From the NCBI RefSeq assembly GCF_014843005.1, contig NZ_JACYXM010000002.1, forward strand, positions 1 to 64,000: a stretch of DNA of 64,000 nt. The letters are read 5' to 3'. Shown here in pieces: positions 48,184 to 58,325 of the stretch; the stretch's first letter is position 1; each line of letters begins with the position of its first letter. The position numbers and the translations under genes were made by a program. A model generated the notes under the pieces. The model had not been told where the DNA came from and did not search any database. It saw only the letters and a list, made by a program, of their open reading frames with translations. The stretch is from Rhodanobacter sp. DHG33 (GTDB lineage: Bacteria > Pseudomonadota > Gammaproteobacteria > Xanthomonadales > Rhodanobacteraceae).

Positions 48184-48300
48184 TGAAGCCCTCTCCTTAG
48201 GGCGAGGGCGGCGGCAGCCGGGTCACGACGCTGTCGAAGTGTGGTGTCACGGGTCTCGCCAGGCCCCGCCGCCAACCCCACTCCCGATGGGAGAGGGGAT
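48184..48300. repeat. Intergenic CCCTCTCC-type inverted repeat
   Basis: CCCTCTCCTTAGGGCGAGGG at the left and CACTCCCGATGGGAGAGGGG at the right are short hairpins of the same style as the element near 17750. They lie between the convergent clpB and ggt ends and may act as a two-way terminator. Related half-units appear near 55725. Confidence 0.55.
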
Positions 48301-48308
48301 TGCCGCCT

Positions 48309-50081
48309 TCAGTAACCCGCGGCCAGGCCAGCCGGGCGGCGGCGATCGTTGGCGCCTTCGAGCACGCCGGTTTTCGGATTGACCAGGATCGCTTCGTCGG
48401 CGCCCCACGACTGCACCTGCCTGAACTTGTAGCCCATTGCCTCGAGCTGCTTCTGCGTCTCGGTCGTGAACAGGCCGGGTTCGACCATCACCATGTCCGG
48501 CAGCCACTGCATGTGCATGCGCGGCGCATCCACCGCCTGCTGGATGTTCATGCCGAACTCTTCCACGTTGAGGAAGCTCTGCAGCACGGTGGTGATGATG
48601 GTGGAGCCGCCGGGGCTGCCGGTCACCATGTAGAGCTTCTTCTCCGGGCCGCGCAGCACGATGCTGGGCGACATGGAGCTGAGCGGGCGCTTGCCGGGTT
48701 CGATCTGGTTGGCCTTGTCCTGCACCAGGCCGAAGGAGTTCGGCACGCCCGGCTTGGAAGTGAAGTCGTCCATCTCGTTGTTGAGGAAGAAGCCGGTGTC
48801 GCCGGCGATCTGGCCGTTACCGAACAGGTAGTTGATGGTGTAGGTCACCGCGACCGCATTGCCGTGGCTGTCCACCACGGAGTAATGGGTGGTGTTGGTG
48901 CCTTCCATCGGCCCTAGGCTGCCTTTGATTTCGGACGACGGCGTGGCCTTGTCGGGCAGGATGGTGGCGCGCAGCGCGGCCACGTGGTCCGGGGCGAGCA
49001 GCTTGTCGATGGGGTTGTGGACGAAGGCGGGATCGCCGAGGTAGGTGTTGCGGTCGGCGTAGGCGCGCCGTTCTGCTTCGATGATGGTGTGCGCGCTGTT
49101 CACCGAGCCGTAGCCCCACTTGGCCAGTGGGTACGGCGCGAGGATCTGCAGGATCTGGCAGATCGAGGCGCCGCCGGAACTGGGCGGCGGCGCGGCGACG
49201 TAGGTGTAGCCGTGGTAGGCGCAGGTGATCGGCGTCTCCCACTGCACCGTGTAGTCGGCGAAGTCCTTCAGCGACAGGATGCCGCCGTTGGCATCGCTGC
49301 CGGCGACGACGGCCTTGGCGATGGAGCCCTGGTAGAAGGTGCCGATGCCGTCCTTCGAGATCAGTTCCAGTGTCTTCGCCAGCTGCGGCTGGCGCAGGCG
49401 GTCGCCCGCCACGTAAGGCTTGCCCTGGTTGAGGAAGATCGCGGCGACGTTGGGGTACTTGGCGAAGTCTTTCACGCGCTGGTCGAGGACGTTCACGTCG
49501 CCCTGGTCCAGCACGAAGCCGTCGCTCGCCAGCTTGATCGCCGGCGCGATCAGCCTGCTGAGCGGCATGGTGCCGTATTTCCTCAAGGCGGTATCGAGGC
49601 CCATCACCGTGCCGGGCACGCCCACGCCGAGGTAGGTGTGCGTGCTCTTGCCCGGGATCACGTTGCCCTGGGCATCCTGGAACAGCGTGGGCGTGGCTTT
49701 CAGCGGCGCCTTTTCGCGAAAATCGAGGAACACGTTCTGGCCGTTGGCCAGATGCACCAGCATGAAACCGCCGCCGCCGATGTTGCCGCAGCAGGGGTTC
49801 ACCACGGCCTGCGCGAAGCCGACGGCCACCGCGGCGTCCACGGCATTGCCGCCCTGCTTGAGGATTTCCACGCCGACGTCCGAGGCGAGGTGCTGGTCGG
49901 AGACCACCATGCCGTGCGTTGCCGTCACCGGCTTGGCGCTGGCGAGTTCCGCCATGGTGGTGCCATGCGCCGTGGCATCGAGGGCCTGCTGGGGAATCGG
50001 TGCCTGCTGGGCCATGGCATGCGCCATCGGCGCGGCTGCCAGCACGGCGACGAGGCCCCATAGGGGAGCTGATCTGGTCAT
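48309..50081 (-). CDS. ggt: Gamma-glutamyltransferase
   Basis: A 590-residue periplasmic Ntn-hydrolase that cleaves gamma-glutamyl bonds, mainly of glutathione. It has a signal peptide (PLWGLVAVLAAAPMAHAMA), the substrate-binding arginine segment FLDFREKAP, and self-cleavage at the first Thr of TTHYSVVDSHGNAVAVTYT, giving large and small subunits. The later PLSSMSPSIV and GSPGGSTIITTVLQ motifs are intact. It lies downstream of a TonB-dependent receptor with a terminator between them, so expression is probably separate. Confidence 0.95.
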   Translation of the reverse strand: MTRSAPLWGLVAVLAAAPMAHAMAQQAPIPQQALDATAHGTTMAELASAKPVTATHGMVVSDQHLASDVGVEILKQGGNAVDAAVAVGFAQAVVNPCCGNIGGGGFMLVHLANGQNVFLDFREKAPLKATPTLFQDAQGNVIPGKSTHTYLGVGVPGTVMGLDTALRKYGTMPLSRLIAPAIKLASDGFVLDQGDVNVLDQRVKDFAKYPNVAAIFLNQGKPYVAGDRLRQPQLAKTLELISKDGIGTFYQGSIAKAVVAGSDANGGILSLKDFADYTVQWETPITCAYHGYTYVAAPPPSSGGASICQILQILAPYPLAKWGYGSVNSAHTIIEAERRAYADRNTYLGDPAFVHNPIDKLLAPDHVAALRATILPDKATPSSEIKGSLGPMEGTNTTHYSVVDSHGNAVAVTYTINYLFGNGQIAGDTGFFLNNEMDDFTSKPGVPNSFGLVQDKANQIEPGKRPLSSMSPSIVLRGPEKKLYMVTGSPGGSTIITTVLQSFLNVEEFGMNIQQAVDAPRMHMQWLPDMVMVEPGLFTTETQKQLEAMGYKFRQVQSWGADEAILVNPKTGVLEGANDRRRPAGLAAGY

Positions 50082-50107
50082 GTTCGAAACCTTTCGAATG
50101 GAGCAGG

Positions 50108-50127
50108 AAAAATCGCCGGGGCGATTT
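50108..50127 (-). terminator. Terminator after the second TonB receptor
   Basis: On the minus strand AAATCGCC / GGCGATTT (8 bp, 2-nt centre) runs into TTTT. It lies between the receptor stop at 50205 and the ggt start at 50081. Confidence 0.7.
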
Positions 50128-50204
50128 CTGACATCGCACGCGACGCCCCGAAGGGCGGTCGCCCGAACGGGCGCCGCCGAAGCTGCGCCGTTCGGGACGG
50201 GTCG

Positions 50205-52694
50205 TTACCAGCTGTAGCGGACCTTGCCGTACACGTAGGCGCCGTTGTAGCCGAACGGCGAGAACGTGGAATAGGGCAGGGTGCCATTGTTGGTGTTGGC
50301 GGCGATGTTCTTGTCCGGATAGGTGTCGGTGGCGTCGTCCACGCCCAGGGTGAAGGTCCAGTTCTGCCAGCGGTAGTTGCCGGACAGGTCCAGCACCCAT
50401 TTCGGGGTGAAGGTCTGGTCGACCACACCCGTCGCCGGGTTGTAGCTGGTGATGTTGCTCACGTAGCTGGTGTAGCGGCCGTAGCGGGTCAGCGTGCCGT
50501 TGAAGCTCCAGTTGCCGATGGCGTACTGCTCGCTGAGGATCAGCTTGCTGCGCGGCGTGGAGTTGGCGAGGTAGCCTTCGATGTCCTGGCGGTTGAGGCG
50601 CACGAAGTTGACGCCGAGGTTGTTGAGCACCGCGGGGTTGGGTTTGACGCTGGTCACCACGTTCTGGTTGTAGTTCGCGCTCAGCGTGGTGGTGAACGTG
50701 CCGATGCTGCCAAGATCCTTCACCCAGGTACCCACGAAATCCACGCCGCGGGTGCGCGTATCGCCGGCATTGGTGAAGTAGTCGACGCTGCTGTAGTCGA
50801 GGTTGGCGATGCCGTTGGCCGCGAGGTAATTGACGACGGTGGGCGACGTGGTGGAGATGGCACCGGACAGCGCGATGCGGTTGTCGATGTAGATCTGGTA
50901 CACGTCCATGCTGAGGTTCAGCGTGTCGGTGGGGTTCCACACAGCGCCGAAGGTGTAGTTGCGCGACTTCTCCGGCTTCAGCGCCTGGGCGCCGAGCAAC
51001 TGGGCGATCTGGCTGGTCGCCGGCACCAGGCCGCTGTTGTAGATGCCCGGGGGCAGGTTCGCCGCGTTGCCCGCGCCGTAGTACAGCGAGGAGATCTGCG
51101 AGAAGTACTCCTGGCCCAGCGACGGTGCGCGGAAGCCGGTGCCCGCCGTGCCGCGCAGGGCGAAGCTGTCGGTGAAGTCGTAGCGCAACGACACCGAGCC
51201 CGAGGTGGTGTTGCCGAAGTCGGAGTAGTCCTCGTGGCGTACCGCCAGCGAGGCGCCGAGCTTGTCGGTGAGGTTGGTCTCGAAGTCGAGGTACTCGGCC
51301 ACGTCGTGGCGCGCGGCGTCCACCGCGTTGGCGGGCTGCCAGCCGGCGAAGCCCTGCGCGCCGCCGGAGGTGCCCGAGGTGCCCACGTAGTACGAGGCCA
51401 GGTCGCCCGGCGCGATCTGGTAGGTCTGGCGCCGGTACTCGGTGCCGAACGCCATGGTCAGCGCATTCGGCAGCCAGCCCACGTTGAGGTCCTTGGCGAT
51501 GTCGATGTCGAACGACTGCTGCCCGGCGGTGAGGATGCCGTCGTGGAACACCGTGGGCGAGTAGCCGTAGTCGTGGTAGAAGGCGAAATTCATGCTGTCC
51601 TGCGTCTCGTACGAGACGCGGTTGGCGCCCTCGTTGGCCGAGACGTCCCAGCGCCAGCCGTCTACGGTGCCGCGCAGACCGGCCACGAACGACTGGTCGA
51701 AGGAATTGGAGTTCTCCAGCGGCAGGAAGCCGTTGGGGTAGTAGGCCGCCATCAGCGGGCTCTTCGGCGACGGCGAGTTCAGGCCGTAGCGGAAGAACGC
51801 GGGCGAGATGCTGTCGCGGTTGCCGTAGTGGCCGAAGGCGTAGAACTCGACATCCGGCGTGATGTCGTACTGCATGTTGACCATCACGTTGTTGCTGTGC
51901 ACCCACGGGTCGCCCTGGCGGTAGTTCACGCCCAGCGCTTCCCAGGCCGGCGAGCGGTCGTCCGGGCCGGCGCGGTTGGTGTTGTCCTCGTTGCCGCTTT
52001 CCAGCGAGAAGCGCATCCAGCCCTTGTCGCCGCCGAGCGGGATGCCGAAGTTGGCCGAGCCCAGCCATTGCCGGCCGTCGCCCGCGGAGTACTGGCCGCC
52101 GCTCACTTCCACGTCGCCGCCCTGGGCGCCCTTCTTGAGGATGATGTTGATCACGCCGGCGATGGCGTCGGAGCCGTATTGCGCGGAAGCGCCGTCGCGC
52201 AGCACTTCGATGTGGTCGATGGCCGAGACCGGAATGGTGTTGAGGTCCACCGGCTGCGAGCCGCGGCCGATCACGCCGTTGTTGAGCAGCATCGCGCCGG
52301 GGTGCCAGCGCTTGCCGTTCACCAGCACCAATACCTGGTCGGGCGACAGGCCGCGCAGCTGGGCCGGACGCTGGGTGTCTGCGGTGTCGGCGGCGGACGG
52401 GCGCGGGAAATTCAGCGAAGGGATGATGCGCGCCAGCGCGGTGGGCAGGTCGGTGGTGCCGGTCTGCTGCAGTACCTGCGCGGACACGACGTCGATCGGC
52501 GTCAGCGCGCTGCTCTCGGTGCGGTTCGCGGAGCGTGTGCCGGTGACGATCACCGTCTCCAGTTTCTTGGCATTGGCGGCCGTATTGCCGGCGGTGGTGT
52601 CCTGGGCGGCGGCCGGCGTACCGACGAGCGCGAGCAGCACGGCGGCGGCCAGCGCGCTGGGAAGCAGGCTGCGATTCGAGTTCTTCTTGTTCAT
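50205..52694 (-). CDS. TonB-dependent receptor
   Basis: An 829-residue outer-membrane receptor. It has a signal peptide (SALAAAVLLALVGTPAAAQ), TonB box-like ETVIVTGTR, a plug (LRGLSPDQVLVLVNGKRW, IEVLRDGASAQYGSDAIAGV) and a barrel ending KVRYSW. The plug motif DQVLVLVNGKRRH-type and INIILKKG place it in the large oar-independent, FhuA-like group common in this order; the ligand is unknown. GGGGAG lies 5 nt before the ATG. The frame continues about 58 codons upstream but without support. The 265-base gap to fmdB shows no gene. Confidence 0.93.
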   Translation of the reverse strand: MNKKNSNRSLLPSALAAAVLLALVGTPAAAQDTTAGNTAANAKKLETVIVTGTRSANRTESSALTPIDVVSAQVLQQTGTTDLPTALARIIPSLNFPRPSAADTADTQRPAQLRGLSPDQVLVLVNGKRWHPGAMLLNNGVIGRGSQPVDLNTIPVSAIDHIEVLRDGASAQYGSDAIAGVINIILKKGAQGGDVEVSGGQYSAGDGRQWLGSANFGIPLGGDKGWMRFSLESGNEDNTNRAGPDDRSPAWEALGVNYRQGDPWVHSNNVMVNMQYDITPDVEFYAFGHYGNRDSISPAFFRYGLNSPSPKSPLMAAYYPNGFLPLENSNSFDQSFVAGLRGTVDGWRWDVSANEGANRVSYETQDSMNFAFYHDYGYSPTVFHDGILTAGQQSFDIDIAKDLNVGWLPNALTMAFGTEYRRQTYQIAPGDLASYYVGTSGTSGGAQGFAGWQPANAVDAARHDVAEYLDFETNLTDKLGASLAVRHEDYSDFGNTTSGSVSLRYDFTDSFALRGTAGTGFRAPSLGQEYFSQISSLYYGAGNAANLPPGIYNSGLVPATSQIAQLLGAQALKPEKSRNYTFGAVWNPTDTLNLSMDVYQIYIDNRIALSGAISTTSPTVVNYLAANGIANLDYSSVDYFTNAGDTRTRGVDFVGTWVKDLGSIGTFTTTLSANYNQNVVTSVKPNPAVLNNLGVNFVRLNRQDIEGYLANSTPRSKLILSEQYAIGNWSFNGTLTRYGRYTSYVSNITSYNPATGVVDQTFTPKWVLDLSGNYRWQNWTFTLGVDDATDTYPDKNIAANTNNGTLPYSTFSPFGYNGAYVYGKVRYSW

Positions 52695-52959
52695 GGTGTC
52701 TCCCCGGGGGTGATTGATGCAATGCAGCAACTGCAGGCTAGCGTTGCGGCTGTCGTGCGTCAACAGCCGTATAGACGTCCAAATGAAACAGCTTGCTTTC
52801 CGGAAGGCCGTGTTGCTCTCCGTGTTTCCCTTCCGGGCAGCCTGCTGGGGCCTGGGTTTGCTGTCCATGCGCCATCGGTCGCATTGAAAAGCGGCGGCCG
52901 GGGCCGAATAATGGGATGCTGCCGGGTCGCTTGCCCGATCGGGCAGTCACGGAGTAGCC

Positions 52960-53244
52960 ATGCCCATCTACGAATTCGAATGCAGCCACTGCGGTCACCG
53001 TTTCGACCGCCTGCAGAAACTGTCCGACGCCGATCCCACCGACTGTCCCCAGTGCGGTGCGCCCAAGGTGCATCGCCGCGTGAGCGCACCCTCGTTCCGG
53101 CTGTCCGGCGGCGGCTGGTACGAGACCGACTTCAAGAAAGACGGCGACAAGAAGCGCAACCTCGCCGGCGACGGCGCTGCGGCACCGGCCGCCGCTCCGG
53201 CCCCGGCTCCCGCGCCTACCTCGAGTTCATCGTCGAGCGATTAG
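52960..53244 (+). CDS. FmdB-family zinc-ribbon protein
   Basis: A 94-residue regulatory-type protein with the N-terminal MPIYEFECSHCGHRFDRLQK zinc ribbon (CxxC, then CPQCG) and an Ala/Pro/Ser-rich tail. Function of the family is not settled. It precedes a DUF3011 gene and aspS; FmdB beside aspS is a common arrangement in proteobacteria. Confidence 0.88.
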   Translation: MPIYEFECSHCGHRFDRLQKLSDADPTDCPQCGAPKVHRRVSAPSFRLSGGGWYETDFKKDGDKKRNLAGDGAAAPAAAPAPAPAPTSSSSSSD

Positions 53245-53314
53245 TCTGTGCGGCGACGGGGTAGCGCAATCCGGCTGTTCCGCATACAGGCAAGATGACC
53301 AGTGGAGGGTACTC

Positions 53315-53851
53315 ATGCACACCGCACTCAGAATCGCATTGGCTACGGTCGTGGCGCTGATGTCCACATGCTTCGTCGCGGAGCCCGCGAAAGCGCAGCG
53401 TTACGGTGGTGACCGCGGCCCCCAGCCCGTCTATTGCGCCAGCAACGACACGCGCGGCACGCGCTGCCAGATGCCGTGGCGCGATTCGGTGCTGGTGCAG
53501 CAGCTGTCCAAGGCAGCCTGCATCGAGGGGCAGACCTGGGGGCGCGACCCCTACAGCGTGTGGATCAAGGGCGGTTGCCGCGGCAATTTCGGCGACGCGC
53601 GCGCCTATGGCCGCCCCGGCTACGGCCCCGGCTATGGCGGTGGGCCCAGTCAGGAGGTCTATTGCGCCAGCAACGACAACCGCGGCACGCGTTGCCAGAT
53701 GCCGTGGCGGCGCTCGGCGCTGTCGCGGCAGATGTCCAACGCGGCCTGCATCGAAGGCCAAACCTGGGGCAGCGACCCGCACAGCGTGTGGGTGAAGGGC
53801 GGCTGCCGCGGCCAGTTCCGCGACGCGCGCGGCGGTCGGCCGGGTTGGTGA
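53315..53851 (+). CDS. Secreted DUF3011 protein with two repeats
   Basis: A 178-residue exported protein (signal ALATVVALMSTCFVAEPAKA). It contains two near-identical units of about 60 residues, each with VYCASND.RGTRCQMPWR, AACIEGQTWG and VW.KGGCRG. Four conserved cysteines per unit suggest disulfides. A Gly/Tyr/Pro linker joins them. Function unknown. It is a small extra gene between fmdB and aspS. Confidence 0.82.
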   Translation: MHTALRIALATVVALMSTCFVAEPAKAQRYGGDRGPQPVYCASNDTRGTRCQMPWRDSVLVQQLSKAACIEGQTWGRDPYSVWIKGGCRGNFGDARAYGRPGYGPGYGGGPSQEVYCASNDNRGTRCQMPWRRSALSRQMSNAACIEGQTWGSDPHSVWVKGGCRGQFRDARGGRPGW

Positions 53852-53950
53852 CCGCACGGGCAAGCCGTCGCTGGCCTGCAGCGGCGGGATGCTAGAATTC
53901 CGGGTCTTTCTTCCTGTTCCCCAAGGGCTGCGGCCCGGAGTTCCAAGCGC

Positions 53951-55714
53951 ATGCGCACGCATTACTGCGGCCTCATCGATGAGTCGCTGCTCGGCCAGAC
54001 CGTCACCTTGTGCGGCTGGGTCAACAAGATCCGCCTGCAGGCCCACGTGGCCTTCGTCGACCTGCGCGACCATGAGGGCCTGGCGCAGGTAGTGGTGGAG
54101 CGCGAGAACGCCGCCGCCTTCGCCGTCGCCGGCGAACTGGGCAACGAATACTGCGTACGCGTCACCGGCAGCCTGCGCAAGCGCCTGTCGGCGAACGACA
54201 AGCTGCGCACCGGCACCGTGGAAGTGCTGGCTGACAAGGTGGAGATCCTCAACGCCGCGAAGGACCTGCCGTTCGCGCTGCACGAGAACCCCAACGAAGA
54301 CATGCGGATGACCTACCGCTATCTCGACCTGCGCCGTCCCGAGATGCAGGCGATGATGCGCAAGCGCATCAAGCTGGTGCAGGCGCTGCGCCGCTATCTC
54401 GACGCGCGCGGCTTCCAGGACATCGAGACGCCCATCCTCACCAAGGCCACCCCGGAAGGCGCGCGCGACTACCTGGTGCCCAGCCGCGTGCATCCGGGCC
54501 AGTTCTACGCGCTGCCGCAGTCGCCGCAGCTGTTCAAGCAGATCCTGATGATGGCGGGCTTCGACCGCTACTACCAGATCGCGCGCTGCTTCCGCGACGA
54601 GGACCTGCGCGCCGACCGCCAGCCCGAGTTCACCCAGCTCGACCTCGAGTTCGCCTTCGTCGAAGAGCAGGACGTGCAGGATTTCGTGGAGGCGCTGATC
54701 CGCCACGTGTTCAAGGAAGTGCAGGGCGTGGAACTGGACGCGAGCTTCCCGCGCATGACGTGGGCGGAGGCGATGCGTCGTTTCGGCTCCGACAAGCCCG
54801 ATCTGCGCATCGCGCTGGAACTGGTGGACGTGGCCGAGGCGCTGAAGCACGTCGAGTTCAAGGTGTTCGCCGAACCCGCCAACGACGCGGCCGGCCGCGT
54901 GGCCGCGCTGCGCGTGCCGGGCGGCGCGGCGCTGTCGCGCAAGGAGATCGACGGCCTCGCCGAATACGTCGCCAAGTACGGCGCCAAGGGCCTGGCGTGG
55001 ATCAAGGTGGACGACCTGGCCAAGGGCCGCGAAGGCGTGAACTCGCCGGTGGCGAAGTTCCTCGACGACGCGGCGCTGGATGCCGTGCTCAAGGCCACGG
55101 GCGCCGAGTCCGGCGACATCGTGTTCGTGGGCGCGGGCAAGTGGAAGGCCGTCACCGACTTCATGGGCGCGCTGCGCCTCAAGGTGGGCAGGGACCGCGG
55201 CCTGGTCGACGAAAGCTGGCGCCCGCTGTGGGTCACCGACTTCCCGATGTTCGAATACGACGAGGACGAGCAGCGCTACGTGGCCCTGCATCACCCGTTC
55301 ACCGCGCCGAAGATCGACGACATCGCCGACCTGCGCAGCCACGCCGCCACGGCGGTGAGCCGCGGTTACGACATGGTGCTCAACGGCAACGAGATTGGCG
55401 GCGGCTCCATCCGCATCCATCGCCCGGAGATGCAGAGCGCGGTATTCGAGCTGCTCGGCATCGGCGCGGAAGAGGCCGAGATGAAGTTCGGCTTCCTGCT
55501 GAAGGCGCTGAAGTTCGGCGCGCCGCCGCACGGCGGCCTGGCCTTCGGCATCGACCGCATCGCGGCGTTGATGGCCGGCACCGAGTCGATCCGCGACGTG
55601 ATCGCCTTCCCCAAGACCACCAGCGCGCAGGACCTGATGACCGACGCGCCGTCGACGGTGAGCGAGGCGCAGCTGAAGGAACTCAGCGTGGCGGTAGCGG
55701 TCGAGAAGGCCTGA
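53951..55714 (+). CDS. aspS: Aspartyl-tRNA synthetase
   Basis: A 587-residue class IIb synthetase. An N-terminal OB fold ([20 protein letters not shown]) is followed by the catalytic core with motif 2 [20 protein letters not shown], a bacterial GAD insertion domain and motif 3 [14 protein letters not shown]. Length is normal for the bacterial type. It heads a run of plus-strand genes through yebC and ruvCAB. Confidence 0.98.
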   Translation: MRTHYCGLIDESLLGQTVTLCGWVNKIRLQAHVAFVDLRDHEGLAQVVVERENAAAFAVAGELGNEYCVRVTGSLRKRLSANDKLRTGTVEVLADKVEILNAAKDLPFALHENPNEDMRMTYRYLDLRRPEMQAMMRKRIKLVQALRRYLDARGFQDIETPILTKATPEGARDYLVPSRVHPGQFYALPQSPQLFKQILMMAGFDRYYQIARCFRDEDLRADRQPEFTQLDLEFAFVEEQDVQDFVEALIRHVFKEVQGVELDASFPRMTWAEAMRRFGSDKPDLRIALELVDVAEALKHVEFKVFAEPANDAAGRVAALRVPGGAALSRKEIDGLAEYVAKYGAKGLAWIKVDDLAKGREGVNSPVAKFLDDAALDAVLKATGAESGDIVFVGAGKWKAVTDFMGALRLKVGRDRGLVDESWRPLWVTDFPMFEYDEDEQRYVALHHPFTAPKIDDIADLRSHAATAVSRGYDMVLNGNEIGGGSIRIHRPEMQSAVFELLGIGAEEAEMKFGFLLKALKFGAPPHGGLAFGIDRIAALMAGTESIRDVIAFPKTTSAQDLMTDAPSTVSEAQLKELSVAVAVEKA

Positions 55715-55749
55715 CCCCCTTGCTCCCTCTCGTGAGGGAGCGGATCGGG

Positions 55750-56373
55750 ATGCTCATGACCCAACACGTGATCCTGCTGCACGGCCTGTGGATGCGCGGT
55801 TTCGCGTTGGGCATGCTGCATCGTCGGCTGATCGCCGACGGCTATCGCGTGCATCGCTTCGACTACCTAAGCGTCGCCTCCTCGCAGGAGCGCATCCTCG
55901 CGCGGCTGCAGGCGCGCATGGGCGAGTACGCGCCCGACACGGTGCACCTGGTGGGGCACAGCCTGGGCGGCCTGCTGGCGTTGCGCGCCTGTCTCGATGC
56001 GGCGACGCCCCCGCCGGGGCGCGTGGTTTGCCTGGGCTCGCCGCTCAAGGGCAGTGCGTCGGCGCGCGCCTTCGCCGCGCGGTGGCGCGGCGGCGAGACG
56101 TTGCTGGGGCACAACCGCGAGCTGCTGGAGCAGGGCTTCGAGTGCTGGGACGGGCCGCGCAAGGTCGGGGTGATCGCCGGCCGGCTGCCCTTGGGGCTGG
56201 GCGCCATGCTGGGGCAGCTGGACGGCGAGCATGACGGTACCGTGACGGTGGAGGAAACCCTGCTGCCCGGCGTGACCGACCATCGCGTGGTCGAGGCCAA
56301 CCACACCGGCCTGCTGTTCTCGCAGGAAGTGGCGCGACTGACCACCACGTTCCTGCGCCAGGGTCGGTTCTAG
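55750..56373 (+). CDS. Small alpha/beta hydrolase (lipase-like)
   Basis: A 207-residue cytoplasmic hydrolase beginning HVILLHGLWMRGFALGMLHR, with nucleophile elbow LVGHSLGGLLAL (Ser). The catalytic Asp and His are expected in GEHDGTVTV and EANHTGLLFS. It resembles small triacylglycerol-lipase-like proteins common next to aspS/yebC in this order. Substrate unknown. The alternative ATG at 55756 is in frame. Confidence 0.8.
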   Translation: MLMTQHVILLHGLWMRGFALGMLHRRLIADGYRVHRFDYLSVASSQERILARLQARMGEYAPDTVHLVGHSLGGLLALRACLDAATPPPGRVVCLGSPLKGSASARAFAARWRGGETLLGHNRELLEQGFECWDGPRKVGVIAGRLPLGLGAMLGQLDGEHDGTVTVEETLLPGVTDHRVVEANHTGLLFSQEVARLTTTFLRQGRF

Positions 56374-56454
56374 CCCGTACCCACTGGCGGACGACCGCAG
56401 GACATGCGGTAAAATCGCCCGCTTGTCCTTTTGAAACCGAGTCCGGGAATCGTC

Positions 56455-57183
56455 ATGGGTAGAGGTCCGTCCATCGAAGGTCGCAAGAACGCCGAGGACG
56501 CCAAGCGCGCCAAGGTGTTCACCAAGCTGATCCGCGAGATCACCGTCGCCACCCGCGCCGGCGTGGCCGATCCCGCGCTGAATCCGCGCCTGCGCGCCGC
56601 GGTGGACAAGGCCTTGTCGGCCAACATGCCCAAGGACACCATCGAACGCGCGATCAAGCGCGGCTCCGGCGCCGACGGTGCCGGCGAGGAAATGCGCTAC
56701 GAAGGCTACGGCCCGGGCGGCATCGCGCTGATCGTCGACTGCTTCACCGACAATCCGGTGCGCACCGTGGCCGAGGTGCGCCACGCGCTGACCAAGCACG
56801 GCGGCAACCTCGGCACCTCCGGTTCGGTGGCCTTCCAGTTCACCCGTTGCGGCGAACTCGTGTTCGCCACGGGCGGCGATGCGGCGAAGGAAGAGAAGGT
56901 GCTGGAGGCAGCGCTGGAGGCCGGCGCCGACGACGTGGTGAACGAGCACGGCGAAAGCACCGTGCTATGCGCGCCGGAGAATTTCGAGTCCGTGCAGCAG
57001 GCGCTGGCCGCGGCCGGCCTGGAATCCGAGCATGGCGGCGTGAGCATGCGCCCCAACAACCGCACCGCGGTGAGCGGCGAAACGCTGGAAGCGCTGCAGA
57101 CGCTGCTGGAAAAGCTCGACGCGCTGGACGACGTGAGCGAGGTCTATCACAACGCCCTGCTGCCTGCCGAGGCCGGCGAGTAA
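56455..57183 (+). CDS. yebC: YebC/PmpR-family protein
   Basis: A 242-residue protein starting [20 protein letters not shown], the family hallmark. Members are transcriptional regulators or, in newer work, ribosome-associated factors for proline-rich stalls. Conserved motifs [14 protein letters not shown] and [14 protein letters not shown] are intact. It precedes ruvC by 28 nt, the usual neighbour. The in-frame TTG upstream is not needed. Confidence 0.95.
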   Translation: MGRGPSIEGRKNAEDAKRAKVFTKLIREITVATRAGVADPALNPRLRAAVDKALSANMPKDTIERAIKRGSGADGAGEEMRYEGYGPGGIALIVDCFTDNPVRTVAEVRHALTKHGGNLGTSGSVAFQFTRCGELVFATGGDAAKEEKVLEAALEAGADDVVNEHGESTVLCAPENFESVQQALAAAGLESEHGGVSMRPNNRTAVSGETLEALQTLLEKLDALDDVSEVYHNALLPAEAGE

Positions 57184-57211
57184 GCGCCGGCGAGCGCCCC
57201 GGTTTCTCCTG

Positions 57212-57733
57212 ATGACCCGCATCATCGGCATCGATCCCGGCAGCCAGCGCACGGGCGTGGGCATCGTCGACGTCGATGCGCAGGGCAGGCTGACTCATGT
57301 ATTCCATGGCGCGCTGGCGGTGGCCGGGGAGGCGAGTTTCCCGCTGCGCCTGAAACGCATTTTTGACGAGTTGAATGACATCATCGCCACCCATCGCCCG
57401 GACGAGTGCGGCATCGAGCGCGTGTTCATGGCGCGCAATGCCGATTCGGCCCTGAAACTGGGGCAGGCGAGAGGTGCCGCGATCTGCGCGGTGGTGAGCC
57501 AGGGGATCGTGGTGCACGAGTACGCAGCGACGGAAGTGAAGCAGGCCGTGGTCGGCAGTGGCCGCGGCGACAAGACCCAGATACAGCACATGATCGGCGT
57601 CCTGCTCGGACTGAAAGGGCCGATCCAGGCCGATGCCGCGGATGCGCTGGCGGTGGCGGTGGCGCATGCGCACACCCGCTCCAGCCTGCAGCGCGTGGGC
57701 ATCCCGCGCACGGCGTGGAGGCGTCGCCGATGA
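57212..57733 (+). CDS. ruvC: Holliday junction resolvase RuvC
   Basis: A 173-residue endonuclease that resolves Holliday junctions. The four acidic residues are present: [11 protein letters not shown] (Asp7), IERVFMARN (Glu), and the C-terminal pair in [14 protein letters not shown]. It overlaps ruvA by 4 nt. Confidence 0.97.
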   Translation: MTRIIGIDPGSQRTGVGIVDVDAQGRLTHVFHGALAVAGEASFPLRLKRIFDELNDIIATHRPDECGIERVFMARNADSALKLGQARGAAICAVVSQGIVVHEYAATEVKQAVVGSGRGDKTQIQHMIGVLLGLKGPIQADAADALAVAVAHAHTRSSLQRVGIPRTAWRRRR

Positions 57734-58323
57734 TCGGCCGTCTGCGCGGCACCCTGGTGTCGAAGCAGCCGCCATGGCTGCTGGTCGAGGTGGGCGGCGT
57801 CGGCTACGAGCTGGAAGCACCGATGTCCACCGTCTACGACCTGCCGGGGCTGGGCAAGGAAGTGATCCTGCTCATCCATTACGCACAGAAGGAAGACAGC
57901 GTGTCGCTGTACGGCTTCCTCACCGAGGCCGAGCGCGCGCTGTTCCGCAACCTGCAGAAGGTCTCGGGCATCGGCGCGAAGATCGCGCTGGCGGTGCTCT
58001 CCGGCGTCTCGACCAGCGATTTCGCGCGGCTGGTGCATGCGGGCGACGTGGTGGCGCTCACCAAGATCCCCGGCATCGGCAAGAAGACCGCCGAACGCAT
58101 CGTGGTGGAGCTGCGCGACCGCGTGGACGGCATGGCCGTGAACCTGCCGGGTAGCGCGCCGGCCGGTGCGCCGCTCGACGCGGCGGGCGAGGCCACCGTG
58201 GCGCTGCAGCAACTGGGCTACAAGCCCGCCGAAGTGGCGCGACTGGTGCAGAAGGTCGCCGCCGACGGCGACAGTGCCGAAACCATCATCCGCAAGGCGC
58301 TGCGCGCCGCGCTCGGGAGCTGA
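57730..58323 (+). CDS. ruvA: Holliday junction helicase subunit RuvA
   Basis: A 197-residue junction-binding protein. It has an OB domain ([12 protein letters not shown]), two helix-hairpin-helix motifs ([35 protein letters not shown]) and the flexible C-terminal domain that stimulates RuvB ([16 protein letters not shown]). Kup starts 3 nt later, so ruvA and kup share a message. Confidence 0.97.
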   Translation: MIGRLRGTLVSKQPPWLLVEVGGVGYELEAPMSTVYDLPGLGKEVILLIHYAQKEDSVSLYGFLTEAERALFRNLQKVSGIGAKIALAVLSGVSTSDFARLVHAGDVVALTKIPGIGKKTAERIVVELRDRVDGMAVNLPGSAPAGAPLDAAGEATVALQQLGYKPAEVARLVQKVAADGDSAETIIRKALRAALGS

Positions 58324-58325
58324 CC

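Noticed and set aside
52773-52780. AGACGTCC, one base off a MetJ box, upstream of a TonB receptor
   Set aside because: Single copy, and MetJ is not expected outside the enteric and related lineages.
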